The position numbers and the translations under genes were made by a program. Positions 24,465 to 32,982 of a DNA stretch of 42,087 nt are shown here, one piece after another; position 1 is the stretch's first letter; each line of letters starts with the position of its first letter. Origin of the DNA: Myxococcota bacterium (GTDB lineage Bacteria; Myxococcota_A; UBA9042; DTJE01); contig JARKOL010000047.1 of assembly GCA_029975745.1 (NCBI GenBank), positions 1-42,087 on the forward strand, written 5' to 3'. Below the pieces are notes generated by a model. The model searched no databases, had not been told where the DNA came from, and saw only the letters and a program-made list of their open reading frames with translations.

Positions 24465-25574
24465 ATGTTCGATCCGTTCCGGGTGCGGGCGATTGCCGTA
24501 GGTTGGCCGTTCTGCCTGTTGTTGGTGGTCATGCTGCCCCGGGTGGCCGGGGCGGAAGAGGTTGGGGCGTCGGACCCGGGATCCCAGGCCCGGGAGGTGC
24601 GGGTCGTCGAGATTGCGACGCGGCACCTTGGGGACAAGCCCGGAGAATCGGTGAAGGCGACCGTCCGGGTCGTGCTGCCTCCCGGCTACCAGACCGCCGG
24701 CGACCGCAGCCGCTTCGGGGTCCTGTACGTGTTCGCCGGCCTGTCGGGAACGCGCCGGGGATTCGGGCCGGACGGAGGCAGCGACTATTGGACCCGCGCG
24801 ATCTCGTCCGTTCGGATCCTGGACGGGCTGGCGCGGGGCCCCCTGCGGCTTGAAACCAGTCGCAAGCCCGAGGTCGGCGGGATTCCGAAGGACCAGGCCG
24901 AGCCCGGCGAGGTCGAGGCCCTCAACTGCATCCCCGCGGACTCGGGGTGGGAGGACTTCATCGTCGTGGCCACCTGGAACCCGGCGACCCTGAATCCGCC
25001 CTCGTATTCGCGATTTCGGCAGTTCATCGCCGATGACCTGATTCCCTATGTCGATCGCACCTTCCGCACCATGCCCCGACGGGACTTCCGCGTGGTCGCC
25101 GGCGCGTGCAGCGGCGGCACCGTGGCCGTCGGGCTGCTGATGGACCGGCCGGACCTGTTCGCATCCGGAATTGGGGTCCAGACCGACGTACACCACTATC
25201 AGCACTCGCTGCTGCCGAAGATCCTGCAGCATGGTCGCCGCAAGGCCGAGGGGGCCGCCGAGCCGGTCACACTGCTGTTGAGCGCGAACCGTCTGGACCC
25301 GAACTACTCCGAGGACGGCAGCCGCGCACGCCGGGAGTTCGACGCGACGCTGGCCGCGCTTCGCAAGGCGGGGGCGCTGGGGGACGTGACCGTGTTCTCG
25401 AAGGGGGTTCACGGCTTTCGGGCCTACCAGTACCAGAACGGGCATCACATGATGGCCTGGTCGGGTGCGATGTTCCGCAAGGCGAGGATTCGCGCCGGCA
25501 TGGCGCAGATCGAGCCGACGTTCATTCGCGAGGCGTTCGCTTGCCCTGCCGTCCCGACACCCGGTCTTCCTTGA
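24465..25574 (+). CDS. Exported esterase-like alpha/beta-hydrolase with Cys at the nucleophile elbow
   Basis: 369 residues with a signal peptide (about 1-30, ending VAGA-EE). FGVLYVFAGL, DFIVVAT, FIADDLIPYVDRTFRT and FRVVAGACSGGTVA follow the putative-esterase (EstD/Fes-like) layout. The usual GxSxG elbow is GACSGG, placing Cys215 at the Ser position with Ser216 next. LSANRLDPNYSED and GHHMMAWSGAMF supply the acid and His regions. Cys-nucleophile elbows are known in dienelactone hydrolases, so activity is plausible but the substrate is unknown. The 3' end overlaps the convergent LysM/serine hydrolase gene by 53 bp. Confidence 0.78.
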   Translation: MFDPFRVRAIAVGWPFCLLLVVMLPRVAGAEEVGASDPGSQAREVRVVEIATRHLGDKPGESVKATVRVVLPPGYQTAGDRSRFGVLYVFAGLSGTRRGFGPDGGSDYWTRAISSVRILDGLARGPLRLETSRKPEVGGIPKDQAEPGEVEALNCIPADSGWEDFIVVATWNPATLNPPSYSRFRQFIADDLIPYVDRTFRTMPRRDFRVVAGACSGGTVAVGLLMDRPDLFASGIGVQTDVHHYQHSLLPKILQHGRRKAEGAAEPVTLLLSANRLDPNYSEDGSRARREFDATLAALRKAGALGDVTVFSKGVHGFRAYQYQNGHHMMAWSGAMFRKARIRAGMAQIEPTFIREAFACPAVPTPGLP

Positions 25575-26868
25575 TGATGCGCGCGATGACGTCGGCGGCC
25601 TGATCCAGCGAGCGGGGACCGGGGTAGGCGGCCATCACGACGATCCACCGGACCCTGGAATGCGGCTGGTAGATGTAGAAGTTGTCGCTTTTCCAGTCCT
25701 GCGAGAATCCGGACTTTCGGAACAACTGGTAGCCGCCCTTCTCGGGCTTGCCCCGCTGGGACTCGGGGACCAGCCGCGATTCCAGCGCTCGCCAGATCGG
25801 GTCGGAGGCGCTGCGGGCACGATTCAGGCGCTGGCGCAGGAACGCCAGCATCGGCCCCTGCGTCGCTCCCTTGCCCAGTTGCAGGCGATGGGCCGCCGGC
25901 AACTGCTCGTGCAGCATCAGGCGGCACATCATCTTGCCCAGGTCCGAGATGCTGGTGCAAGCGGCGTTGCGGCACTCGGTCTGGGCCTTGCCCTCGGACG
26001 CCGGCAGCGTGTTCTTCCGTGCCTTGTAGCGCCCGGAGGACGGCTGACGCAGGGTGATCCTGGGCGCGGCGCGCAGCGACTTCGCGTGGCCCTCGGCCAC
26101 CCAGTCCCCCGAGGCATACGCGCGCATGATCGCCGACTGGTGCAGCCCGGCCCGCTTCAACGTGCCGTTCGGGCCATTCAGCTGGTCGAACCCGGCCAGT
26201 TGGACCATCCGGTTGTGCGCCAGGTTGTTGGACCAGTGGACGGCGTCCTCGAACAGCTTCTCGAGGGTGAACGTCTTGTCGCCCCGCGGATAGTGGAACG
26301 TGACGGTGGTGTCGGGCCCGTAGCCCAGGCGGTCCAGGCGCTCGATGGCGGATACCGCCGCGTACAGCTTGATGGTCGAGGCCGGGTTCCAGCCATCGAC
26401 GCGCGCGGCCAGTCCGCCATAGTCGTACAACTGCCGGCCGACGACCCGGGAGCGGTCCGGCGAGAGTTCCAGCCGCACCACCAGCGCGCGGAACTTCTCG
26501 GGGGGCCTGAACCCCAGTTCTCGCATCAACGGGTCCAGGGAACCGGTCCGGATGTCCGCCGGGCGCCAGTTGCAGGGATCGCGGGGGGCGGCGCCGCGAG
26601 CGGCCGCCGGTCGGGGGGTCGCGGGCTGGCTGCCGCTGCACGCGGGGACGCGGATGCGCATGCCGGGGCGCAGGCGCTTGGGGTCCTTGAACTGCGGATT
26701 CGCCAGCAGGATTTCGTTCTGGCTGCATCCGGCCTGTCGGGCGATCCCCCACAGGGAGTCGCCGGGCTGCACGACGTACTCAGCGACCTGGGCCTGGGCG
26801 TCGGCAATGGTCGTTGCGGCGACTGCGCCCATCACCAGGATGGGCATCAGCACTTGCGTCCAACGCAT
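25522..26868 (-). CDS. LysM domain plus beta-lactamase-fold serine hydrolase, exported
   Basis: 448 residues. Signal peptide (1 to about 27), a LysM peptidoglycan-binding domain (about 31-75: YVVQPGDSLWGIARQAG), a Pro/Ala linker, then a class A beta-lactamase-like domain with STIK (164-167), SNN (213-215) and KSG (in FRKSGFSQDW). LysM targets it to the cell wall, where it may act as a D,D-carboxypeptidase/transpeptidase-like or beta-lactamase-like enzyme. AGGAGG 6 nt before the ATG fixes the start. It is the last gene of a four-gene minus-strand operon starting at 30099. Confidence 0.85.
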   Translation of the reverse strand: MRWTQVLMPILVMGAVAATTIADAQAQVAEYVVQPGDSLWGIARQAGCSQNEILLANPQFKDPKRLRPGMRIRVPACSGSQPATPRPAAARGAAPRDPCNWRPADIRTGSLDPLMRELGFRPPEKFRALVVRLELSPDRSRVVGRQLYDYGGLAARVDGWNPASTIKLYAAVSAIERLDRLGYGPDTTVTFHYPRGDKTFTLEKLFEDAVHWSNNLAHNRMVQLAGFDQLNGPNGTLKRAGLHQSAIMRAYASGDWVAEGHAKSLRAAPRITLRQPSSGRYKARKNTLPASEGKAQTECRNAACTSISDLGKMMCRLMLHEQLPAAHRLQLGKGATQGPMLAFLRQRLNRARSASDPIWRALESRLVPESQRGKPEKGGYQLFRKSGFSQDWKSDNFYIYQPHSRVRWIVVMAAYPGPRSLDQAADVIARIIKEDRVSGRQGKRTPRE

Positions 26869-26879
26869 TCTCGGCCTCC

Positions 26880-28046
26880 TCACGGCCGGCTCCGGGGCTG
26901 GCCTGCGACCCGGGACTCCAGCGGCGTCGCCACCATCAGGCAGGACCCGACCTCCTTTCGGTAGCCGTACTTGAACGGCAGAGGCTGGATGTCCGTGCGC
27001 GTGCGGTACGCGGCCTCCAGCAGGGGCTGGGGTGCGGCGAACGCCATGTTTTCCGACACGTAGCCGCCATAGAGCCGAGTCTGGAATCGTTCCTGAAGCA
27101 TCTGATAGGGAATCGCGGTCTCGTCCTGGACGATGCTCCTGGCGTTGTCCAGCAGCAGCGTCCGGATCGTCGTGAACCCCTTCTGCTGCTGCATCAGGTG
27201 GGACGCGGCCTTCAGGACGACACGGCCCCTGGACGCGTTCGCCAGCCAGGTGCGCTGCTCCGGGTGGCGATCCAGCAGGGTGTCCAGCAGGTTGACGCTG
27301 ACGTAGTCCAGAATCACGTCGCGTCCGTCCTCCCGATGGCGAAGGTGGAACCGGACCGACGCCCACGTCTCGTCCAGTTTCGGATTGCCGGGATGCGGCT
27401 CCAGATCGGCGCCATCCGACCGGATGCGCATCGGAGTCGCGTCCAGGACGTCGAAGCCTTCGCGCGCCGCGAAGAACACCAGCGTCCACGTGAAGCCGTC
27501 GAACGCGCCCCCCACGGATTCGCGCATGTTCAGTTCGACCGTCTTGAAGAACCCCCGAACCGAAAACAGCGCCACCGCGTCCTGCATCCGGGGCAGCAGC
27601 GTGCCCAGGCAGCGCGTGGGCCCCGCGGTGATCGAGGGGGGGCGCTTGGCCCATTGGCGGCTGACAAGGATGAAGCGGGAGGCCTTGGGGTACAGGCGGT
27701 GGGCCGTCACGAAATCGGGACCCGAAAAGGGGTAGAACACCGTGTCCCCGGGCTCCTGGGGCAGTTCCTGTTCGGCCCAGGCCCGGGCGGGCGTGCCGAT
27801 CCGCTGCATGTACCGATCCCAGGAGCGCCCCACCTTGTGTCCGTAGTGTTCCAGGCGCTTTGCGCAATCCTTGGGGATTCCGGGGTCATCGACCGAGATC
27901 CCGCCGATGGCCCGAGTCAGCGCCTGGAGGGTCGGGGCGTCCTGCCCGAGGGCGCTCGACGATACCAGAGGCAGCAGCAACGCCCCCAGCACCAGGGGGC
28001 CGCGGGTGCCGAACGCCAGGAAGCACGATCCGAGATGACGGGTCAT
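26880..28046 (-). CDS. Exported protein of unknown function (YPFSGPDF signature)
   Basis: 388 residues with an N-terminal signal sequence (LVLGALLLPLVSSSALG, cleavage around residue 35). The most distinctive segment is DTVFYPFSGPDFVTAHRLYP followed by RFILVSRQW. YPFSGPDF resembles a stretch I associate with uncharacterised exported proteins of deltaproteobacteria and Bdellovibrio, but I cannot name a family. No catalytic motif is apparent. It lies between the M23 lipoprotein (11 bp upstream) and the LysM hydrolase (11 bp downstream), so a cell-wall or envelope role is likely by context only. Confidence 0.72.
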   Translation of the reverse strand: MTRHLGSCFLAFGTRGPLVLGALLLPLVSSSALGQDAPTLQALTRAIGGISVDDPGIPKDCAKRLEHYGHKVGRSWDRYMQRIGTPARAWAEQELPQEPGDTVFYPFSGPDFVTAHRLYPKASRFILVSRQWAKRPPSITAGPTRCLGTLLPRMQDAVALFSVRGFFKTVELNMRESVGGAFDGFTWTLVFFAAREGFDVLDATPMRIRSDGADLEPHPGNPKLDETWASVRFHLRHREDGRDVILDYVSVNLLDTLLDRHPEQRTWLANASRGRVVLKAASHLMQQQKGFTTIRTLLLDNARSIVQDETAIPYQMLQERFQTRLYGGYVSENMAFAAPQPLLEAAYRTRTDIQPLPFKYGYRKEVGSCLMVATPLESRVAGQPRSRP

Positions 28047-28057
28047 GATGTGTTTCC

Positions 28058-29086
28058 CTACCTCTGCAGTCTGGCCTTTCCCGCGGCCGGCGTCGGACCG
28101 GCGGCAGGCTTCCCCTTGCCGCGCCCCGGCTTGCCTGCGCGGGACACGGACGCCTTGCTCTTGCCGCGCCCCGGCTTGCCCGCCGCCGACACGGACGCCT
28201 TGCCTTTCTGGCGAGAGGCCGCCTGGGCCTTGCGAGGCGGCGGCATCGGGCAGGATGCCGTGATCCGGGGTCTGCCGGTGAAGATCGCCTTCAGATCCAG
28301 CGGGTCCCCGTCCGGGGACACGGCATCCAGATGGATGTGCGGGGGGCTGTCCTTGATCGCGGTACACCCCATCAGCCCGATTTCCTCCCCCGCCTGGACA
28401 ATCTGGCCGACGCGGAGGCCGGGATGGACCGCACCCAGGTGCATGTAGCGGATCCGGTAGCCTTGAAGCCCCCCGTCCAGGCCGCGGAGGATGATGGTGG
28501 TGCCCGACCGCCAGCGGCCGTAGTTCCGGGTGAAGAAGTGGACCTGGCCATAGCCGGGAATCTGGAGGCTTCTGGGCAGCTCGCGGCCCGACCGGCGCGC
28601 CGTGCCTGGGCGGGTGTCCGGGACCCCGTACAGTTCGGGCTGTTCGGTCGGCAGGCCGATGCGTTCGACGCGCGCGCGCACCATCGACCGCACCGGGGTT
28701 CCCAGGCCCCAGTTGGGCCCGACGCCGCCGATGTCCACCGCGGGATGGACGCGCTTGCCCTTGCGACACCCCTTGAATCCCCGCATCAGGTTGTCCAGCG
28801 GATACGGGGCCACCAGGGTGAACCCGTCCCGCCGAATCAGGGGCCCGGCTTCGCGCGACGGGGGATGGGGTGACCGTGTCGCCGACGGGGCTGATGGGGC
28901 CGCCGCGGTCGCGTCGGAGGGCGCCGCCTCGACGGGAGGGCCGATCGCCGCGGCAGCTTTCAGGAAGGCGGCCTCGTGGTCCGGCTGGAGTGTCTGGGTG
29001 TGCGTGCATGCCAGGGCCCAGGCCAGCAGCAGGATCGGCGGCAACGACCACGGGAATGCGGATTCGGACGCGCCGCCGAACCTCAT
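28058..29086 (-). CDS. M23 family metallopeptidase lipoprotein with basic repeat tail
   Basis: 342 residues. The N-terminal signal ends WALAC, a good lipobox (Cys27). After a Pro/Ser/Ala linker the LytM-type domain has HPAVD (His114, Asp118) and HIHLD (His250, His252), the zinc ligands and catalytic His of M23 endopeptidases, so an active peptidoglycan hydrolase is expected. A large insertion separates the two motifs. The last 60 residues are Lys/Arg/Gly/Pro-rich with a 15-residue duplication, probably binding anionic wall or membrane polymers. The start overlaps the stop of the upstream gene (ATGA). Confidence 0.87.
   Translation of the reverse strand: MRFGGASESAFPWSLPPILLLAWALACTHTQTLQPDHEAAFLKAAAAIGPPVEAAPSDATAAAPSAPSATRSPHPPSREAGPLIRRDGFTLVAPYPLDNLMRGFKGCRKGKRVHPAVDIGGVGPNWGLGTPVRSMVRARVERIGLPTEQPELYGVPDTRPGTARRSGRELPRSLQIPGYGQVHFFTRNYGRWRSGTTIILRGLDGGLQGYRIRYMHLGAVHPGLRVGQIVQAGEEIGLMGCTAIKDSPPHIHLDAVSPDGDPLDLKAIFTGRPRITASCPMPPPRKAQAASRQKGKASVSAAGKPGRGKSKASVSRAGKPGRGKGKPAAGPTPAAGKARLQR
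28115..28204. repeat. 45-bp tandem duplication in the M23 gene
   Basis: Two adjacent 45-bp units differing at a few bases encode two copies of a 15-residue Lys/Arg/Gly-rich segment (KASVS-x-AGKPGRGK) near the C-terminus of the M23 lipoprotein. Confidence 0.8.
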
Positions 29087-30099
29087 CGCGGGCTCCGGGG
29101 CGGGGGCGGGTCGGACAGCAGGTACAGGCCCTGTTCGGTGCCCTTGGTGCGCTTCTTTCGGATGGGATTGACGTTCTTCAGGGGCGGCGTCCGCTCCAGC
29201 CAGGCGCGGAAGTGGGGGCCCGACTGGACGAAGTAGCGATAGAACCCGTCCCCGGTCCACTCGTCCCCGGGGACGCCTGATGTCCGCAGGACCACCGTCT
29301 GGTCGTCCATCGGCAAGCCCAGCATGTTGCCGCGGAACTGGGGGGTATAGTCGAAGTACTTCTCGGCGTTGGACAGGTAGAGCACCCGCATCGGCACTCC
29401 ACGACGGGTCAGGACGGCGCCGATGTCCGTCAGCGTGGCATCGCCGGTCAGATCCCCGCGAACCAGCAGGATGCGTCCCTCGGTGAACGCCTGCCGCAGG
29501 AACTCGTACTGCGCCGCGTCGCCCAGGAAGGTGGGAACGCCCAGCTTGCTGTAGTGGCGATGCATCCAGGTCAGGCGGCGCCGGACATTGGGGGCGTACC
29601 GGGTCAGTGCCTGCTCCAGTCGCCGAAGCTGCTTCTCGTCCTCGGTGGTCTCGGCCAGCGCGGCACGGGCCTCGGTCCTGGCATTGTCCTGCCACAGGGC
29701 CACGAACTCCTGCGGCGTCGAGGCTCGCAGCATGAATGCGCGGTAGATTCGATGAATGTCCACGACCACCGGGTCGAAGTCCATCATGATGATCAGCTCG
29801 GGCCGTGCCCATGCCGCCATCAGGTAGTTCTGGTCGGTGCCCACGCCCAGGAATGCGCCGCCCCGGTCCTCGATGGCCCGCCGGAACAGGTGGTGGGCGC
29901 GCTCGTCCGACGTGACGAAGTGCGCGTTCGCGCAGAGTTCCGTCGGCACGGGATCCTCGCGAACGATCTCGTCCGCCAGGGGGGAACTGGCCACCGCGTG
30001 GGGGATCGCCATGGGGCCAAGCAGGATGCCTGCCACGCCCAGAACCAGGGACATCGAGCCGGGCGCCAGCGAGGCTCGGGGCTTGAGGAAGCGCTTCAT
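29083..30099 (-). CDS. Exported DUF protein, possibly methyltransferase-like fold
   Basis: 338 residues with a signal peptide (about 1-38, ending AVA-SS). FLGVGTDQNYLMAAWARPE followed by IIMMDFDPVVVD looks like a Gly-rich turn and acidic strand of a SAM-binding Rossmann fold, as in an uncharacterised LIC_10091-like family. GVPMRVLYLSNAEKYFDY also recalls that family. An exported methyltransferase would be unusual, so a non-catalytic role is possible. First gene of the 30099-25522 operon, with GCGGAG before the ATG and a strong promoter 26 nt upstream. Confidence 0.72.
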   Translation of the reverse strand: MKRFLKPRASLAPGSMSLVLGVAGILLGPMAIPHAVASSPLADEIVREDPVPTELCANAHFVTSDERAHHLFRRAIEDRGGAFLGVGTDQNYLMAAWARPELIIMMDFDPVVVDIHRIYRAFMLRASTPQEFVALWQDNARTEARAALAETTEDEKQLRRLEQALTRYAPNVRRRLTWMHRHYSKLGVPTFLGDAAQYEFLRQAFTEGRILLVRGDLTGDATLTDIGAVLTRRGVPMRVLYLSNAEKYFDYTPQFRGNMLGLPMDDQTVVLRTSGVPGDEWTGDGFYRYFVQSGPHFRAWLERTPPLKNVNPIRKKRTKGTEQGLYLLSDPPPPRSPR

Positions 30100-30124
30100 G
30101 ATCACTCCGCAAGGTTCGCCCGGC

Positions 30125-30152
30125 AGCATACCCCGTCCCACCGGATCGTCAA
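30125..30152 (-). promoter_or_regulatory. Promoter of the four-gene envelope operon
   Basis: Minus strand: TTGACG (30152-30147), 16 bp, TATGCT (30130-30125). The leader to the ATG at 30099 is about 18 nt and carries GCGGAG. Confidence 0.65.
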
Positions 30153-30199
30153 GAAAACGGGCACAAGTCCCCCCGGATCGAGGGAGTCCATACCCGGCC

Positions 30200-31315
30200 T
30201 CAGCGGGCGGGCGCTCGGGTGCCGACGATGCCTGCCCGCGCCAGTTCCTGCCCCAGGATGCGACACTCGGCATCCGGGATTCCAAAGGGGCGGTCCTCGA
30301 TGGGCCAACGACACTGGTCGTGCGCGGAATCCGCCGGGACGGTGCGGTACACCGGGCGGTCTCGTCGGCCCTGCGTTCGCTGCGTCCAGACGGTCTCCAG
30401 GTGGGCCGCGACCCGGTCGCCGGACATCGCCGTCGGATCGAAGCGGACCGTCAGGATGCCGCCCAGGCCGCCCCCGGGAGTATGCATGCCCGACGAGAAG
30501 TTCCCCAGAGAGTAGGCGACGAACATGCGGTGTCCGCGGGTCGCCACGAGGGTCTCGGTCGGTCCCAGGCTGTGGGAGTGGTGCCCCACCAGGACATCGA
30601 CGCCCGCCTCCGCCAGTTTCCGTGCCCACTCCCGCTGCCAGGCCTGGGGCTCGAACCGCGTCTCGGCACCCCAGTGCAGCGACAGCACCAGCAGATCGAC
30701 CTCCGGGCGCAGCCGCCGGACCTCGTCCGCCAAACGCTCCAGTGCTTCGGGATCCTTCCGCGAGACGACGATGACCGCGTCCTGGTCCGACGCCGTTCGG
30801 CCCCCGGAGTTCAGAAACTCGGTTGCCGCCAGGATGCCGACGCGAACCCCCTTGATCTCGAACCTGCCGACCTGGCGGGTGCCCAGCACCCTGATGCCGC
30901 GTTGCCGGATCTGGGCGATGGTCGCCGCAAGTCCGGCGCGGCCCTGATCGTGGGCGTGGTTGTTCGCGACACCCAGCGCGTCGAACCCCGTCAGGGTCAG
31001 GGCATCCAGGAACGCGGTCGGGGCGTTGAACCTCGGATAGTGCGAGATGTCGCCGCCGGTCACGGGGCATTCCAGGTTGCCGACGGCCAGGTCGGCCGCC
31101 GCGATGCGCGGGGCCACGTCCCGCCACAAGGAGGCATACCCCGCCACGGGGCCGTCGCGATGCCACAGTGCAACACCCTTCTGTCTTCGGTGGTGCATGA
31201 TGTCGCCGACGAACAGGATCTGGACGGTCTTGCCTTCGGGTGCCTCGCGGGCAAGCGCGGTCGGGGGCCATCCCAGAGCGGCGACGCAGAGGATTGCCAG
31301 CAGGCGTGTCGGCAT
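30200..31315 (-). CDS. CapA-family (poly-gamma-glutamate synthesis type) exported phosphoesterase-like protein
   Basis: 371 residues with a signal peptide (about 1-23). Calcineurin-like metal-site motifs of CapA proteins are in order: FVGDIMHHR, GNLECPV, GVANNHAHDQG, LSLHWGAE and VGHHSHSLGP. CapA-type proteins are linked to poly-gamma-glutamate and other capsule polymers, but members occur widely without capB/capC, which are absent here. GAGGAGGGAG before the ATG supports the start. Last gene of the lipoprotein-SDR-CapA operon, 21 bp after the SDR gene. Confidence 0.88.
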   Translation of the reverse strand: MPTRLLAILCVAALGWPPTALAREAPEGKTVQILFVGDIMHHRRQKGVALWHRDGPVAGYASLWRDVAPRIAAADLAVGNLECPVTGGDISHYPRFNAPTAFLDALTLTGFDALGVANNHAHDQGRAGLAATIAQIRQRGIRVLGTRQVGRFEIKGVRVGILAATEFLNSGGRTASDQDAVIVVSRKDPEALERLADEVRRLRPEVDLLVLSLHWGAETRFEPQAWQREWARKLAEAGVDVLVGHHSHSLGPTETLVATRGHRMFVAYSLGNFSSGMHTPGGGLGGILTVRFDPTAMSGDRVAAHLETVWTQRTQGRRDRPVYRTVPADSAHDQCRWPIEDRPFGIPDAECRILGQELARAGIVGTRAPAR

Positions 31316-31336
31316 GCGCGTCCGCTCCCTCCTCGT

Positions 31337-32080
31337 TCAGTCCAGCGAACGGCCCCCATCCACCAGCAGGACCTGCCCCGTGGTGTGGGGGGCTTCGAGC
31401 GCCAGGAAGCGGACCGTCGCGGCGACATCCTCGGGCCGGCCGATCCGGCCCATCGGGATGCGGGCAATCACCGCCTTGCGCGCGGCATCGTCCTCGTCGT
31501 CGCGGAACAGAACCGTCCCGGGCCCGACGGCGTTGACGCGAACCTTCGGGGCGAGTGCCTTGGCAAGCCCCCGCGTCAGCATGACGAGGCCCGCCTTCGA
31601 GATGCAGTAGGGGACGTGGTTCTTGAAGGGGCGCTCGGCGGCGACGTCGGTCAGATTGATGATGACTCCCGAACCGGCGGCCGTCATGCGGCGTCCGGCC
31701 TCCAGGCAGCACAGGTACGGCGCCTTCAGGTTCGCGTCCATGTGGAAGTCAAAGGCGGATTCGTCCAACGCCGGAAAGGGGGTTCGGCGAAACACCGCCG
31801 CATTGTTGACCAGCACGTCCAGTCCGCCGAACAGCGCGTCAATCTGGAGGAACAGTGCCTGCACGGCGGCGGGGTTCGTCAGGTCCGCCGCGAGGCATTC
31901 GGAACGACGGCCCATGCCGCGGATCTGCGCGGCGACCTCCAGGGCGTCCGCGGCGGATCGATGGTGATGCACGATCACGTCGCAGCCTGCCCGTGCCAAC
32001 TCCAGGGCGATGGCGCGTCCGACGCGGCGGGCGGCACCGGTGACCAGTGCGACGGGCGACTGCGAGGCGGGCAGGCTCAC
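31337..32080 (-). CDS. Short-chain dehydrogenase/reductase, pteridine-reductase-like
   Basis: 247 residues from a GTG overlapping the upstream stop (GTGA). VTGAARRVGRAIA is the TGxxxRxG cofactor motif typical of pteridine reductases and FolM, which favours NADPH. NNAAV, INLTDVAAERP and the catalytic YCISK are intact, and the C-terminus GQVLLVDGG is classical. It probably reduces a dihydropteridine or a carbonyl substrate in the cytoplasm. Its place between a lipoprotein and CapA does not explain its role. Confidence 0.85.
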   Translation of the reverse strand: MSLPASQSPVALVTGAARRVGRAIALELARAGCDVIVHHHRSAADALEVAAQIRGMGRRSECLAADLTNPAAVQALFLQIDALFGGLDVLVNNAAVFRRTPFPALDESAFDFHMDANLKAPYLCCLEAGRRMTAAGSGVIINLTDVAAERPFKNHVPYCISKAGLVMLTRGLAKALAPKVRVNAVGPGTVLFRDDEDDAARKAVIARIPMGRIGRPEDVAATVRFLALEAPHTTGQVLLVDGGRSLD

Positions 32081-32883
32081 GGCGCGTCCTCGTCCAGGAC
32101 CGGACAGAATCCATCGACCCTGAATTCGGCGCGGGTCCCGGACAACTGCACATGGCCCCACACCCGGTAGCGTCCGCCGGGCTCCAGAGGCTCGCAGGAC
32201 GTCCGGATGTTGCACTCGGTGCCCTGGCAGCCGAACATCGTGTCCCGCCCCAGAAGCACGATCGGCAACTTGGCGTCCCCGATGAACAACTGGGCGAAGC
32301 AGCTGTTGCAGCAGGGGTTCTCCTTCGGACATTCGATCAGGCTGCACGAAGGCGATCCGACCCAGACCGTCTCGGACACCTTGACGTACAGGGCGCCGTC
32401 ACGAAGCAGTCGGACGATCATCTCGGTGAGGTCGATCTCGCCGTCATCGGAGCAATGGGCGAGGGGGACGCAGTGTCCCAGTCCCTCGCCATCGTAGGTG
32501 CAGACGGCATCGGGACCGCAGGAACTGCCGTCCGCCTCGCACGGCGCGGACACGTCCGGACTGCCGGTGCCAGGGTCGGAAGCCGGGTCCGTGTTCGCCA
32601 AACCGTCGGTCGGCGTCGGCACGTCGTTCGTGACGGGCAGGTCGGGACGCGAGACGTCCGGCCAGGGGTACCCCGAGTCCGAGGAACCCGGATCCGCCGT
32701 GATGCCCGCGTCGGTGCCGAAGCCTTCCTCGCCGATCACGACCGCGTCGGCCAGCATCGGAAGGTCGAACGGGACCTCGGAGCGCCAGGCGTCGGTGCCT
32801 TCGGAACCCGTGTCGAACGCACCCTCGCACGCCGCCAGAAGCGGCAGCATGCAGGCGACGAAACGGGCGGAGACGCGCGGCAT
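32077..32883 (-). CDS. Cys-containing lipoprotein with Asp/Pro/Thr-rich linker
   Basis: 268 residues. MPRVSARFVACMLPLLAAC is a good lipoprotein signal (Cys19). Residues about 30-120 are low-complexity Asp/Pro/Gly/Ser/Thr, a style common in Myxococcota-type surface lipoproteins. A Cys-rich globular part follows (CEADGSSCGPDAVC, ENPCCNSC, EPLEPGGRYRVWGHVQ), likely disulfide bonded. No enzymatic family recognised. GGAGAGAA before the ATG and a TATAAT box about 28 nt upstream define the start of the three-gene operon. Confidence 0.8.
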   Translation of the reverse strand: MPRVSARFVACMLPLLAACEGAFDTGSEGTDAWRSEVPFDLPMLADAVVIGEEGFGTDAGITADPGSSDSGYPWPDVSRPDLPVTNDVPTPTDGLANTDPASDPGTGSPDVSAPCEADGSSCGPDAVCTYDGEGLGHCVPLAHCSDDGEIDLTEMIVRLLRDGALYVKVSETVWVGSPSCSLIECPKENPCCNSCFAQLFIGDAKLPIVLLGRDTMFGCQGTECNIRTSCEPLEPGGRYRVWGHVQLSGTRAEFRVDGFCPVLDEDAP

Positions 32884-32911
32884 CCGTTCTCTCCAGGGGC
32901 CTTCCGGGCGG

Positions 32912-32941
32912 ATTATAGGGAATTTGCCCGGATCTTGGCGA
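32912..32941 (-). promoter_or_regulatory. Promoter of the lipoprotein-SDR-CapA operon
   Basis: Minus strand: TCGCCA (32941-32936), 18 bp, perfect -10 TATAAT (32917-32912). Confidence 0.6.
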
Positions 32942-32982
32942 GTTTTGCGCAATGTGACGGCGAATCGGGGACCTGGGTCCAC

